45,614 bases of DNA, taken from Prevotella corporis DSM 18810 = JCM 8529 (GTDB lineage Bacteria > Bacteroidota > Bacteroidia > Bacteroidales > Bacteroidaceae). The DNA lies in the NCBI RefSeq assembly GCF_000430525.1, contig NZ_AUME01000025.1, positions 1-45,614 on the forward strand. The letters are read 5' to 3'. Positions 27,383-37,176 of this stretch are shown one piece after another. Position numbers and translations under genes: made by a program. The notes beneath the pieces were generated by a model. That model did not search any database and had not been told where the DNA came from. It saw only the letters and a list, made by a program, of their open reading frames with translations. The first letter of the stretch is position 1. Each line of letters begins with the position of its first letter.

Positions 27383-28768
27383 ATGGAAACTACGAAGCAG
27401 AAGACTCTCAAGGGAAGTTTCTCTCTCTTTGGAAAAGGATTACATACAGGAGTAAGTTTGACTGTAACGTTTAATCCTGCACCTGACAATACTGGTTATA
27501 AAATCCAACGTATTGATTTAGACGATCAGCCTATTATAGATGCAGTAGCAGAAAACGTTGTCGACACTCAAAGGGGTACAGTCATAGCAAAAGGGGATGT
27601 ACGTGTTAGTACCATTGAGCATGGTATGGCTGCCCTTTATTCAATGGGAATAGATAACTGTCTCATTCAGATTAACGGTCCAGAGTTTCCTATTCTTGAT
27701 GGCTCTGCTGCATTGTATGTAGAAAAAATTAAGGAAGTAGGTATTGTTGATCAGAGCGCACCAAAAGATTATTATATAATCCGCAAGAAAATAGAGTACA
27801 AGGATGGTAACTCTATTATAACGATTCTCCCAGATGAGCAATTTTCTATAACAGCAATGTGCTCTTTCAACTCAAAATTCATCAGCAGTCAATTTGCTAC
27901 ATTGGACGTTATTGATAAATTTGCCGATGAGATTGCGCCTGCAAGAACATTTGTGTTTGTAAGAGATATAATGCCATTGCTTCAAGCCAACCTCATCAAA
28001 GGTGGTGACTTGGACAATGCAATAGTAATTTATGAGAAACAGGTTGATCAAAACACTTTGGACCAACTGGCTGACCTTCTAAAAGTTCCACATATCGATG
28101 CAAGTTCAATTGGCTACATTCAACACAAACCATTGATGTGGGATAACGAATGTACACGTCATAAATTATTAGATATCATTGGTGATGTTGCATTAATTGG
28201 AAAACCGATTAAGGGACGAATCGTTGCAACAAGGCCTGGACATACTGTCAATAATAAGTTTTCAAGGCTCTTACGGAAAGAAATCCGCAAACACGAAATC
28301 CAAGCTCCAATTTACGATCCGAATGATGAGCCGTTGATGGATAACATTCGAATCAGAGAATTACTTCCACATCGTTATCCAATGCAGTTGGTTGATAAAG
28401 TCATTGCAATGGGATCAACTAGTATCGTTGGAGTGAAGAATGTAACAAGTAATGAAGCTTTTTTTCAAGGTCATTTTCCCCAAGAACCAGTCATGCCAGG
28501 TGTACTTCAGATTGAGGCTATGGCACAATGTGGTGGCCTTCTCGTGCTCTCACAGGTGGAGGAACCAGAACATTGGTCAACCTATTTCCTAAAGATTGAC
28601 AATGTGAAATTCCGGCAAAAGGTTGTACCTGGGGACACATTGCTTTTTAGAGTTGAGTTACTAAACCCTGTTAGACATGGAATAAGTTCGATGAAAGGTT
28701 ATATGTTTGTTGGCGACCACGTAGTAGCTGAAGCCTCTTTCACTGCGCAGATAATCAAGAATAAATAA
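27383..28768 (+). CDS. Bifunctional LpxC deacetylase / FabZ dehydratase fusion
   Basis: The 461-residue protein joins two enzymes. Residues about 1-305 are LpxC, the zinc deacetylase committing UDP-acyl-GlcNAc to lipid A, with H80, H260 and D264 as probable zinc ligands and H287 as a catalytic base. Residues about 315-461 are FabZ, the hydroxyacyl-ACP dehydratase, with H364 (FFQGHFPQEPVMPG) and E378. The fusion is typical of Bacteroidota and couples lipid A commitment to fatty acid synthesis, since both use hydroxyacyl-ACP. It is followed by lpxA after 13 bases. Confidence 0.95.
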   Translation: METTKQKTLKGSFSLFGKGLHTGVSLTVTFNPAPDNTGYKIQRIDLDDQPIIDAVAENVVDTQRGTVIAKGDVRVSTIEHGMAALYSMGIDNCLIQINGPEFPILDGSAALYVEKIKEVGIVDQSAPKDYYIIRKKIEYKDGNSIITILPDEQFSITAMCSFNSKFISSQFATLDVIDKFADEIAPARTFVFVRDIMPLLQANLIKGGDLDNAIVIYEKQVDQNTLDQLADLLKVPHIDASSIGYIQHKPLMWDNECTRHKLLDIIGDVALIGKPIKGRIVATRPGHTVNNKFSRLLRKEIRKHEIQAPIYDPNDEPLMDNIRIRELLPHRYPMQLVDKVIAMGSTSIVGVKNVTSNEAFFQGHFPQEPVMPGVLQIEAMAQCGGLLVLSQVEEPEHWSTYFLKIDNVKFRQKVVPGDTLLFRVELLNPVRHGISSMKGYMFVGDHVVAEASFTAQIIKNK

Positions 28769-28781
28769 AATATACCACGAA

Positions 28782-29552
28782 ATGAATAAGATTAGCCCAA
28801 TGGCATTTGTTCATCCAAATGCCAAACTTGGAGAAAATAATATAATTGGCCCTTTCTGCTATATTGACGAAAATACAGTTATGGGTGATAACAATGTACT
28901 TCAAAATAGTGTAACCATTAATTATGGTGCAAGGATCGGCAACAACAACGAAATTTTCCCAGGGGCAAGCATATCTACCAAACCACAAGATTTAAAGTTC
29001 CAAGGTGAAGATACTATTTGTGAATTGGGCAATAATAATTCTATACGTGAGAACGTAACCATCTCCAGAGGAACAGCCTCAAAAGGAACGACAATTGTTG
29101 GCAATAATAATCTCCTCATGGAAAATATGCACATTGCGCATGATTGCATAATAGGTTCAAACACTATTATCGGCAATTCAACTAAATTTGCAGGTGAGGT
29201 CACAGTAGAGGATTTTGCTATCATTTCTGCAGAGGTTCTCTGCCATCAGTTTTGTAATATTGGCAGAAATGTGATGATTCAGGGCGGAAGTCGCTTTTCT
29301 CAAGACATCCCACCATATATAATAGCAGGGAAAGAGCCTATAAGATATGCTGGCATCAATATCATTGGGCTTCGCAGAAGGGGATTTACCAACGAACAAA
29401 TTGATCACATACACAATGCCTATCGGATCCTTTACGGTGAAGGAACACGAGAGGAAAATATACAAAAGATAATAGAAACTTTGGAAATCACTGAAGAGAT
29501 ACAACATATAATCGACTTTGTCAGGGCTTCAAAACGCGGTATTATTAAATAG
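28782..29552 (+). CDS. lpxA: UDP-N-acetylglucosamine acyltransferase LpxA
   Basis: The 256-residue protein performs the first step of lipid A synthesis, moving a hydroxyacyl chain from ACP to UDP-GlcNAc. Hexapeptide repeats span about residues 1-190 (LGENNIIGPFCYI, then IGNNNEIFPGASI), and H120 (MHIAHDCIIGSNT) is the catalytic His. The C-terminal helical part (GLRRRGFTNEQIDHIHNAYR) binds ACP. It is the third lpx gene in a row; miaA begins 8 bases after it. Confidence 0.96.
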   Translation: MNKISPMAFVHPNAKLGENNIIGPFCYIDENTVMGDNNVLQNSVTINYGARIGNNNEIFPGASISTKPQDLKFQGEDTICELGNNNSIRENVTISRGTASKGTTIVGNNNLLMENMHIAHDCIIGSNTIIGNSTKFAGEVTVEDFAIISAEVLCHQFCNIGRNVMIQGGSRFSQDIPPYIIAGKEPIRYAGINIIGLRRRGFTNEQIDHIHNAYRILYGEGTREENIQKIIETLEITEEIQHIIDFVRASKRGIIK

Positions 29553-29560
29553 TTGCACTT

Positions 29561-30472
29561 TTGAAAACCCAGACTTTAATCGTAATAACAGGTCCTACGG
29601 GAGTTGGAAAGACAGAATTGGTATTACATATAGCAGAGCGTCTCGGAGTTCCTATTATCAATGCCGATTCAAGACAAATCTACAAAGAACTGCCTATAGG
29701 CACAGCTGCTCCATCGGCAGAACAATTGGAAAGAGTAAGTCACTATTTTGTAGGCACCCATCACATCACAGACTATTTTTCGGCAAGTTTATTCGAGAAA
29801 GAAGTATTGGACATCATGTCGAATAGCCCTGAATCCTCATTTATATTAAGTGGAGGCTCCATGATGTATATCGATGCCGTTTGCAATGGGATAGATGAGA
29901 TGCCGACAATAGATGACAAAATACGAAATAAGCTGATGGAACGATTTGAGACAGAGGGTTTGGAATCACTTTGTGACGAACTAAAACAGATTGATCATAA
30001 ACACTGGGAAATAGTTGATAGAAAAAATCCAAGAAGAGTAATCCATGCTTTGGAAATTTGTCATCAATCAGGAAAAACTTATACTTCATTCCGGCTGAAA
30101 AAAAACAAAGAACGCCCCTTCAAAATTGTTAAGATAGGCTTGAACAGAACAAGGGGGGAACTTTACAACCGAATCAATCAAAGAACAATAGAAATGATAC
30201 AAAATGGTTTGATAGATGAGGCCATGAAAGTTTATCCATTCAAACACCTTAATTCACTCAACACTGTTGGATACAAAGAGATTTTCGAATATTTGGATGG
30301 ACTTACGACATTAGATGAGGCAATATATAAAATTCAAAGTAATACACGAAAATATGCAAGAAAACAATTAACATGGTTCAAAAAGGATAATTCACTTCGG
30401 TGGTTTGATCCAAGTAATGTTGAAGAAATATTAAATTATATTATTAATGCAATTACCTTAATACCTAATTAA
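29561..30472 (+). CDS. miaA: tRNA dimethylallyltransferase MiaA
   Basis: The 303-residue protein adds a dimethylallyl group to A37 of tRNAs reading UNN codons. It has the P-loop GPTGVGKT (residues 11-18), the substrate-binding NADSRQIYKELPIGTA and, near the end, VGYKEIFEYLDG. The start is TTG at 29561, 8 bases after lpxA; the frame opens directly into the conserved beta strand (KTQTLIVITGPTG) and no ATG precedes it. Translation probably depends on coupling to lpxA. Confidence 0.93.
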   Translation: MKTQTLIVITGPTGVGKTELVLHIAERLGVPIINADSRQIYKELPIGTAAPSAEQLERVSHYFVGTHHITDYFSASLFEKEVLDIMSNSPESSFILSGGSMMYIDAVCNGIDEMPTIDDKIRNKLMERFETEGLESLCDELKQIDHKHWEIVDRKNPRRVIHALEICHQSGKTYTSFRLKKNKERPFKIVKIGLNRTRGELYNRINQRTIEMIQNGLIDEAMKVYPFKHLNSLNTVGYKEIFEYLDGLTTLDEAIYKIQSNTRKYARKQLTWFKKDNSLRWFDPSNVEEILNYIINAITLIPN

Positions 30473-30473
30473 G

Positions 30474-30481
30474 TACTTTTG
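30474..30481 (+). promoter_or_regulatory. Promoter (-7 box) of the PBP1A gene
   Basis: TACTTTTG fits TAnnTTTG and leaves a leader of about 50 bases before the ATG at 30535. There is no clear -33 TTTG. Confidence 0.5.
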
Positions 30482-30534
30482 CGTTTTATATATATAGGGG
30501 TTTTAGATTTTAATTAGCATATTTTATTGATACA

Positions 30535-33042
30535 ATGAAAGTTTTTTTTAAATTCATAAAAGAAATAATCAAGGGAATACGCAATTTTTTTCCTTGGTAT
30601 ATAAACTTGTATAAAGGCAGACCATGGTACACAAAAACTGCACTGTCTATAGTTTCGTTAATAGTTTCCATCTTTTTGTATTTTGGGATGGTTGATATAA
30701 ACTTTCTTTGGCTTTTTGGCAAATCACCAGGATTTATAGAAATAAAAACGCCTCAAACTATTGCAGCATCCGAACTGTATAGTTCAGATTCCATATTAAT
30801 TGGTAAATTCTTTAAGGAGAACCGTTCACCGGTTCAATATAAAGATGTCACTCCTTTCTTCTGGAAAGCGCTGATAAGCACAGAAGATGAAAGGTTTTAT
30901 AGTCATCACGGAGTTGACTTCCTTGGGTTGGGAGGAGCATTGAAAGATGCGGTCACAAAGGATGGAGCACGTGGAGCATCTACAATTACACAGCAGCTTG
31001 CAAAAAACATGTTCAGAGTGCGCACGCAATATTCCACAGGTCTATTGGGTAAAATCCCAGGAATAAGAATGCTAATAATGAAGAGCAAAGAATGGATAAT
31101 CTCACTCAAACTTGAGTTAATCTATTCTAAAAAAGAAATTCTGACAATGTATGCGAATACCGTTGATTTCGGTAACAATGCTTATGGAATAAAAACAGCT
31201 GCCAAGACATATTACAATACTACCCCTGCGAAATTATCAATCGACCAGGTTGCCACATTAGTTGGAATGTTGAAGGCTACAACTTATTATAATCCTATTT
31301 CAAATCCAAAAAATGCATTTGGGAGAAGGAATACTGTTCTATACAATATGATGACACACAATATGTTATCAAAGGCTGAGTATGATTCTATATCGCAGAT
31401 ACGAACAAAACTTGACGTCCATGTGGAGGAAAACTATGATGGACAGGCTCAATATTTCAGAGAATATATTGCGAGCTACCTAAAAGATTGGGCAAGTGAT
31501 AATGGATACGACCTCTATAGTAGCGGTCTCAAAATTTATACTACAATCGATTCCCGAATGCAGAAATATGCGGAAGAGGCTGCCACCAAACAGATGCGAA
31601 AGATTCAACAAGACTTCAACAATCATTGGAGAGGAGAGGACCCTTGGCGAGATGAAAATGGACAATTAGTACCTGGATTCATTGAAGGCATTGCGGAGAA
31701 ACAACCGTTCTACAAGAAACTGTTGGAAAAATATCCCAATCAGCCTGATAGTGTTTTGTATTATTTAAATAAGCCACATCCCGTAAAACTGTTTGACTAT
31801 GAGAAGGGACACATTATCAAAGAGATGTCCTCACTAGATTCAATCAGATACATGGTAAAATTCATGCACTGTTCAATGATTGCGATGGAACCTCAGACTG
31901 GTGCTGTTAGAGCGTGGGTTGGAGATGTAGATTTCAAAACTTGGAAGTATGACAAGGTAACAGCTCAACGACAACCAGGCTCCACATTCAAACTTTTTGT
32001 TTATGCAGAGGCCATGAATCAAGGATTAACACCTTGCGACAAGCGGCGTGACGAATATATAACCATGCAAGTACCAGACAAAAAGACCGGACTTGTCAAG
32101 ACATGGACGCCAAACAATGCAAGTGGCAGATTTTCGGGAGATTCTATTCCCCTAAAAAGTGCATTTGCACAGAGTATAAATTCTGTTGCTGTTCGACTTG
32201 GACAGGAAATGGGAATAAAGAACATCATCAGAACCGCCCAAGACATGGGTATAAAAAGTCCACTTGAGGATGAACCTTCATTAGCATTAGGGTCAAGCGA
32301 TGTCAACTTGTTGGAAATGGCAAATGCCTATTGTACTGTTGCAAATGATGGTGAATATCACGAACCAGTAATTGTTACTAAAATTCTGGACCAAGATGGC
32401 AATGAGGTTTATGTTGCCCCAAAAGACACCAAGCAAGTGTTACAATATAAGAGCGCATTTTTCATGCAAAACCTGCTTAAAGCTGGTGTTACAGAAAGCA
32501 AAGGAACAAGTAGGAGCTTGAGGCAATATATATTCAACGATACTGACTGGGGAGGTAAAACGGGGACAACTAACAACCATTCTGACGCTTGGTTCATGGC
32601 TGTCAGTCCGAAGTTGGTGGTCGGTGCCTGGGTAGGTGGAGAATACCGAAGCATTCATTTCCGCACAGGAGCATTAGGGCAAGGATCAAAGACAGCATTA
32701 CCAATATGTGGAAACTTCATCTATTCCATCATGCGTGACAATAAATTCAGGAAATACCACGCTAAATGGGAGTCTAATCCTGATGAAAATATTGACCTCG
32801 AGATGTATAACTGCCAAGAAGTGAAACCTCAAAGGCAAGAGCCAGACAGTTTGGAACTCTACTACAGAGAGCAACGGAAAGAACGAGATCAAGAAGATGA
32901 AGAGGAGAGCCCTGACGGGATGGAAGAAAAAGAGAATACGGGCATCGCATCGGACGAAGAGGCTCGCAAAACTATTCCGTCTGTTCCCAAACACCAGACT
33001 CCACCTATAAACCGCCCCAAGATAGAGCCAATAGAGAATTAA
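30535..33042 (+). CDS. Penicillin-binding protein 1A (bifunctional glycosyltransferase/transpeptidase)
   Basis: The 835-residue class A PBP has a cytoplasmic tail, one membrane segment (about 36-56), a GT51 domain with E117 in TEDERFYSHHGVD and GASTITQQLAKN, and a transpeptidase domain with S483-TFK (QPGSTFKLF), a SxN motif in QSINS and K675-TGT. It polymerises and cross-links peptidoglycan. The last 75 residues form an acidic Glu/Asp- and Lys-rich tail, with a Pro-rich end, not part of the catalytic core. The Pif1-like helicase gene follows after 6 bases, so the two are co-transcribed. Confidence 0.95.
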   Translation: MKVFFKFIKEIIKGIRNFFPWYINLYKGRPWYTKTALSIVSLIVSIFLYFGMVDINFLWLFGKSPGFIEIKTPQTIAASELYSSDSILIGKFFKENRSPVQYKDVTPFFWKALISTEDERFYSHHGVDFLGLGGALKDAVTKDGARGASTITQQLAKNMFRVRTQYSTGLLGKIPGIRMLIMKSKEWIISLKLELIYSKKEILTMYANTVDFGNNAYGIKTAAKTYYNTTPAKLSIDQVATLVGMLKATTYYNPISNPKNAFGRRNTVLYNMMTHNMLSKAEYDSISQIRTKLDVHVEENYDGQAQYFREYIASYLKDWASDNGYDLYSSGLKIYTTIDSRMQKYAEEAATKQMRKIQQDFNNHWRGEDPWRDENGQLVPGFIEGIAEKQPFYKKLLEKYPNQPDSVLYYLNKPHPVKLFDYEKGHIIKEMSSLDSIRYMVKFMHCSMIAMEPQTGAVRAWVGDVDFKTWKYDKVTAQRQPGSTFKLFVYAEAMNQGLTPCDKRRDEYITMQVPDKKTGLVKTWTPNNASGRFSGDSIPLKSAFAQSINSVAVRLGQEMGIKNIIRTAQDMGIKSPLEDEPSLALGSSDVNLLEMANAYCTVANDGEYHEPVIVTKILDQDGNEVYVAPKDTKQVLQYKSAFFMQNLLKAGVTESKGTSRSLRQYIFNDTDWGGKTGTTNNHSDAWFMAVSPKLVVGAWVGGEYRSIHFRTGALGQGSKTALPICGNFIYSIMRDNKFRKYHAKWESNPDENIDLEMYNCQEVKPQRQEPDSLELYYREQRKERDQEDEEESPDGMEEKENTGIASDEEARKTIPSVPKHQTPPINRPKIEPIEN

Positions 33043-33048
33043 AATATA

Positions 33049-34818
33049 ATGCCAAAAGAGAAAATTGACATTAATAAAATAGAATTGGACAATGAAGGTT
33101 TCAAAAAAGCCCTCCAAATTGTCCAATTCACACACAATTCTCTTTTTTTGACTGGAAAAGCTGGAACAGGGAAATCAACCTTCCTTAAATACATTGCCTC
33201 TACAACAAAAAAGAAACATATCATTTTAGCACCTACTGGCATTGCAGCAATCAATGCCGGTGGAACGACCCTACACAGCTTTTTCAAGCTTCCATTTCAT
33301 CCGCTGCTACCAAACGACCAGCAATATTCAGTAAGACATATCAGGCAGACACTGAAGTACAATGGTGAAAAATCTAAACTCATCAGAGAAGTTGAACTTA
33401 TCATTATTGATGAAATTAGCATGGTTAGGGCCGACATGATTGATTTTATCGATAAGATCCTCCGCATTTACAATCGCAACATGAAAGAAGCATTTGGAGG
33501 CAAGCAAATGCTCTTCGTTGGCGATGTCTATCAATTGGAGCCTGTCTTAAAAGCAGAAGACAGAAAGTTGCTACAAAATTTCTACCCAAGTAACTATTTC
33601 TTCGATGCAAAGGTGTTTCAGCAATTTCCCTTGGTCAGCATCGAACTTTCAAAAGTATATCGCCAAACAGATCCAACATTCATCTCTATACTTGACAGGA
33701 TTCGAACCAACAATACGTCCGAATCTGACTTATCGCTTCTTAACCAACATGTACAGGAAACCGACCAAGAGAACGATACCAACGATAAAATGTCAATCAC
33801 CTTATCCACAAGGCGAGATACTGTAGATTGGATTAATGCGCAAGAATTAGATAAGTTACCCGATGAAGCCGTAACCTTTAACGGAAACATTACAGGCGAA
33901 TTTCCCGAAAGCAGTCTTCCCACATCAATGGAGCTATCATTAAAGGTGGGGGCACAAATAATGTTTATAAAAAACGATTCCGAAAAACAATGGGTCAATG
34001 GTACCATTGGAGTCATTATTGGTATTGACGAAGATGGAGGACTCCTGTATATCCACACAGAAGACGGAGAGAGCCTTCAGGTTCAAAGGGAGATGTGGGA
34101 AAACATTCGCTATCATTTCAATGAGCAAGAACAAAAAATCGAGGAGGAGCTGATTGGAACCTTTGTACAGTTCCCTATTAAATTGGCATGGGCCATTACC
34201 GTACATAAAAGCCAGGGATTGACTTTCAAAAATGTCGTAATTGATTTTTCTGGAGGAGTATTCGCTGGTGGGCAGGCCTATGTAGCCCTCTCAAGATGTA
34301 CGAGATTAGAAGGCATCACCTTGCGCGAGCCAATTAAAAGAAAAGATATATTCGTAAAATCGGAAGTGGCTAATTTTGCTAAACACTTCAACAACGAAAG
34401 CATCATACAAGAGGCACTCAGTCAAAGTAAAGCCGACAAGGAATATTATGATGCAGCCAAGGCCTTTGACAAAGGAGATTTTGAGTCGTTTCTCGATAAC
34501 TTCTTCCTGGCTATTCACAGTAGATATGACATTGAGAAGCCCGTCCCTAAGCGACTGTTAAGGCGCAAGTTGCACATCATCAACCAATTGAAGGAGGAGA
34601 ATAAAAACATCAAGGAAAAATTCAATAAACAAAACGAGTTCCTGAAAAAACTTTCAATGGAATACGTTATCATGGGAAAAGAATGCGAAAGGGAGGGAAT
34701 GAACCAAGCTGCAATAAATAACTACAAAAAAGCACTTGAACTCTGCCCGGAAAACCCAAAGCCCAAAAATAGAATAGCCAAACTTCTATCGCAAAATTCA
34801 GAAAATAGCAACCCCTAA
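33049..34818 (+). CDS. Pif1-like AAA/SF1 helicase with C-terminal TPR-like segment
   Basis: The 589-residue protein has GKAGTGKS (36-43), APTGIAAINAGGTTLHSFF, the Walker B IIIDEISM, FVGDVYQLEPV and, near residue 384, VHKSQGLT and AYVALSRCTRLEG, the motifs of Pif1/RecD2-type 5'-3' DNA helicases. After about residue 440 come a helical linker and a coiled-coil stretch with a TPR-like unit (GMNQAAINNYKKALELCPENP). Pif1 proteins clear G-quadruplexes and replication barriers; the TPR may bind a partner. It follows PBP1A after 6 bases and precedes a lipoprotein gene by 14. Confidence 0.87.
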   Translation: MPKEKIDINKIELDNEGFKKALQIVQFTHNSLFLTGKAGTGKSTFLKYIASTTKKKHIILAPTGIAAINAGGTTLHSFFKLPFHPLLPNDQQYSVRHIRQTLKYNGEKSKLIREVELIIIDEISMVRADMIDFIDKILRIYNRNMKEAFGGKQMLFVGDVYQLEPVLKAEDRKLLQNFYPSNYFFDAKVFQQFPLVSIELSKVYRQTDPTFISILDRIRTNNTSESDLSLLNQHVQETDQENDTNDKMSITLSTRRDTVDWINAQELDKLPDEAVTFNGNITGEFPESSLPTSMELSLKVGAQIMFIKNDSEKQWVNGTIGVIIGIDEDGGLLYIHTEDGESLQVQREMWENIRYHFNEQEQKIEEELIGTFVQFPIKLAWAITVHKSQGLTFKNVVIDFSGGVFAGGQAYVALSRCTRLEGITLREPIKRKDIFVKSEVANFAKHFNNESIIQEALSQSKADKEYYDAAKAFDKGDFESFLDNFFLAIHSRYDIEKPVPKRLLRRKLHIINQLKEENKNIKEKFNKQNEFLKKLSMEYVIMGKECEREGMNQAAINNYKKALELCPENPKPKNRIAKLLSQNSENSNP

Positions 34819-34832
34819 TATTCTATCAGACT

Positions 34833-35363
34833 ATGCGTAATTTTTTATATCCGACCTTTAATGTAGCCGTGTTCTTTTGTATGACAGCAGTATTCACGGC
34901 ATGCGACAATGGAAATATTCGCCATGCTCCTTCAGGAGACACTGTTGCAGCTAAAGCTTTTGCACCTATAGAAAATGACACAATCGTCCCAATTGATCTT
35001 AGACAAATTACAAAGATTGCCTTCCCAAAATACAGAATTCATAAAGAAGAACCAATTATCCCTGACTCTATGAGCCTCGCAGCTGATGAAGAAACCGTAT
35101 CAGGCGGAAACTTCAAAGCAACACTCGTACTCGACACCATACCAACGAAGATTTTTTATGCCCTTGTTGACAGCGCGGCAAAAAAAGACACATGCTGGAC
35201 CATCAATAAATTTGCATATATCTATGAATGCAAAGACAAACATAACGGCCAATACCAAGTAACATTCAGCAAAGGGAGCACACAAATCATTGTGACCCAC
35301 ATGAATGCGGACTTAGTAAAATCCAAGAGGGAAAAATTAAAACCTGAGAAGAAAAGGCACTAA
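34833..35363 (+). CDS. Lipoprotein of unknown function
   Basis: The 176-residue product starts with a hydrophobic stretch and a lipobox (VFTAC, C24), so it is probably an acylated envelope protein. The middle has an acidic, unordered segment (IENDTIVPIDLRQ), and the end has a two-strand and helix pattern with AYIYECKDKHNG and a Lys/Arg-rich tail (KSKREKLKPEKKRH). I know no family for it. It is the last gene of the run with PBP1A and the helicase. Confidence 0.65.
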   Translation: MRNFLYPTFNVAVFFCMTAVFTACDNGNIRHAPSGDTVAAKAFAPIENDTIVPIDLRQITKIAFPKYRIHKEEPIIPDSMSLAADEETVSGGNFKATLVLDTIPTKIFYALVDSAAKKDTCWTINKFAYIYECKDKHNGQYQVTFSKGSTQIIVTHMNADLVKSKREKLKPEKKRH

Positions 35364-35395
35364 CATGATTGGCAATGTAATTTCTTTTCAACGAA

Positions 35396-35864
35396 TTATT
35401 CTGACATCGTACCAGTAGTTTTGGAGACCGCAATACATATCATTAACTCATCTGTCTCGAAATTGAACTTTTCGAATTCAGCATTCTCTGTCATTCCCTT
35501 TGTTTGAACTTTACTATAATTCACTTCATCGGCCACCGTCTGTAAGCTCTTAACATTGGAATAGATCACACTTATCCTTACAGGAGTGCCTTTTGCATAA
35601 CTCACTACAACCAAAAAGCCTGAACCTGAAGAATATTTCCACAACAGGTTTCTCCCCTATTCCACATCTCCTTTCGTGTAATAAACATCGTTCGATGCCT
35701 CTTTTGCCTCCCTCGAAAAGGAATAGCCTTTATCAATAATAACGTCCGACGACACACCTTACGTCAAAACTTTAACCACATCAAAACAAATTCACATCAG
35801 CATTCTGAGCCCGTGTGCTGATTGCTATCAGCAAGTCAACCGCAATAAATGATCTCTTTCGCAT
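35396..35864 (-). pseudogene. Decayed gene for a small secreted protein
   Basis: On the minus strand the ATG at 35864 opens a signal-peptide-like frame (MRKRSFIAVDLLIAIS, then AQNADVNLF) that stops at once because one T appears to be added to a TTTT run. After correction the frame continues DVVKVLT, then a TAA, then VSSDVIIDKGYSFSREAKEA and YYTKGDVE, then a TAG, and finally an intact 82-codon stretch to the stop at 35396. At least three lesions break a protein of about 155 residues. It follows the DUF3078 gene by 5 bases and was once its downstream partner. Family unknown. Confidence 0.65.
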
Positions 35865-35869
35865 AATAA

Positions 35870-37147
35870 TTAGAAACTATATTGAAAACCTATTGATGCA
35901 AATTCCTTCAACTGCCAATAGGCATGATGTCCGTCACGTGTCACACCATCATCGAATCGTGGATAAAGAAAAAATTTTGCACTTATATATTTATTAAACC
36001 TCAATGTAAAGGTGTTTTCCCATTCCAATTCTGCGCGTTTGTACGTTGTATAACCATACAATCTGGTTTTCCATGTCAATGCCTCCATCAATTTCCATTC
36101 CAGATCGACAGTAAATTCAGAACCATAATCATGCTTTACATGCCTATGCTCATCAATTCCCAAACGTCTGGCCAAGTCTTTCAGACGTGTGTATTTCATA
36201 TTATAGGCCAAAGGAGCAAGATGAATATTGCCCTTTAACTTATGATTAAGCCAATCCACACTGTAGTCCATACCAAGAGACAGGTTTACATTCAAAGGGG
36301 CAAGAAAATCAGCATATAGAACTGGATCATTGGAACGATAGGAATGAGTGAATTGAGAGTAAGCAATCAACTGAACAGCGTAGTACCATTTCTTAGTCGC
36401 CTGTAACCCAAACTTAGATGTCAATCGAATCAGGTCCTCTGTAGTCTTGAAACTGTGAAGTGAATCTGATTTTGTGCGCTGCATTCCGAACTTCAACTCT
36501 AATCTATTCTCCCATTTGATTTTCTGTTTATTATTATAATTTGCCTCCATCAGTAGTGCAGCAAGTGCAGAGTAGTTGCTCTCACCACCTTTATACCAAT
36601 TTCCAGATACATAATTTTGTAATATTTGCAATGAATAATCACCCTTGTAAGTCCAGAAATTAGGCTGCATAACCATAACTTCAACTGGAGCAACTTTAGA
36701 TTCAACGGGGTTTGGAGCCACCTTATCCACAATTTCTACATCTTGACGTATGGGCTCTTCCACATCAACCTGCGATTCTTTTTGAGCCTTTAAATTGCGG
36801 TCGGTAGTACCTACTAAATAAGGGTTCTGTAAATAAATCGCCAAGAGATTATTGTCAATTTCATCATTGGAATCAATTGCAAAGGCATTGTGGACAATAT
36901 CCCTATAATAGGTTGTTGGCAAAAAAAGTCGGGCCTCCTCAGAAATATCCTTCTTAAAGTGCTTGTATTTACCCGTCGAATCATTTAATATTCGTTTCCG
37001 CAACAGCAAAAGTGAATCAGTGTATGATTTTACCAATGAGCTTTCATTCGAAATATATGAACTGTAATTGATGTTATTTCCCAACTGAGCATAGGAAAAA
37101 AATGAAAAACTGAAAAGAATTAAAATCAAAAAGACCTTACGTATCAT
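35870..37147 (-). CDS. DUF3078 outer membrane protein
   Basis: The 425-residue protein has a signal peptide ending in SYAQ. A charged, Pro-containing linker (about 115-165) precedes a DUF3078-type region opening with FWTYKGDYSLQILQNYVSGN and WYKGGESNY. Alternating aromatic strands continue to the C-terminal SIGFQYSF, ending in Phe as outer membrane barrels do. It is a beta-barrel of unknown cargo. The pseudogene downstream (5 bases) was probably part of the same operon. The gene has a -7 box at 37169. Confidence 0.82.
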   Translation of the reverse strand: MIRKVFLILILFSFSFFSYAQLGNNINYSSYISNESSLVKSYTDSLLLLRKRILNDSTGKYKHFKKDISEEARLFLPTTYYRDIVHNAFAIDSNDEIDNNLLAIYLQNPYLVGTTDRNLKAQKESQVDVEEPIRQDVEIVDKVAPNPVESKVAPVEVMVMQPNFWTYKGDYSLQILQNYVSGNWYKGGESNYSALAALLMEANYNNKQKIKWENRLELKFGMQRTKSDSLHSFKTTEDLIRLTSKFGLQATKKWYYAVQLIAYSQFTHSYRSNDPVLYADFLAPLNVNLSLGMDYSVDWLNHKLKGNIHLAPLAYNMKYTRLKDLARRLGIDEHRHVKHDYGSEFTVDLEWKLMEALTWKTRLYGYTTYKRAELEWENTFTLRFNKYISAKFFLYPRFDDGVTRDGHHAYWQLKEFASIGFQYSF

Positions 37148-37168
37148 TTACTCTATTTTTTATGAGTA

Positions 37169-37176
37169 CAAACTTA
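37169..37176 (-). promoter_or_regulatory. Promoter (-7 box) of the DUF3078 gene
   Basis: On the minus strand TAAGTTTG fits TAnnTTTG and gives a leader of about 17 bases to the ATG at 37147. I see no well-placed -33 element. Confidence 0.55.
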
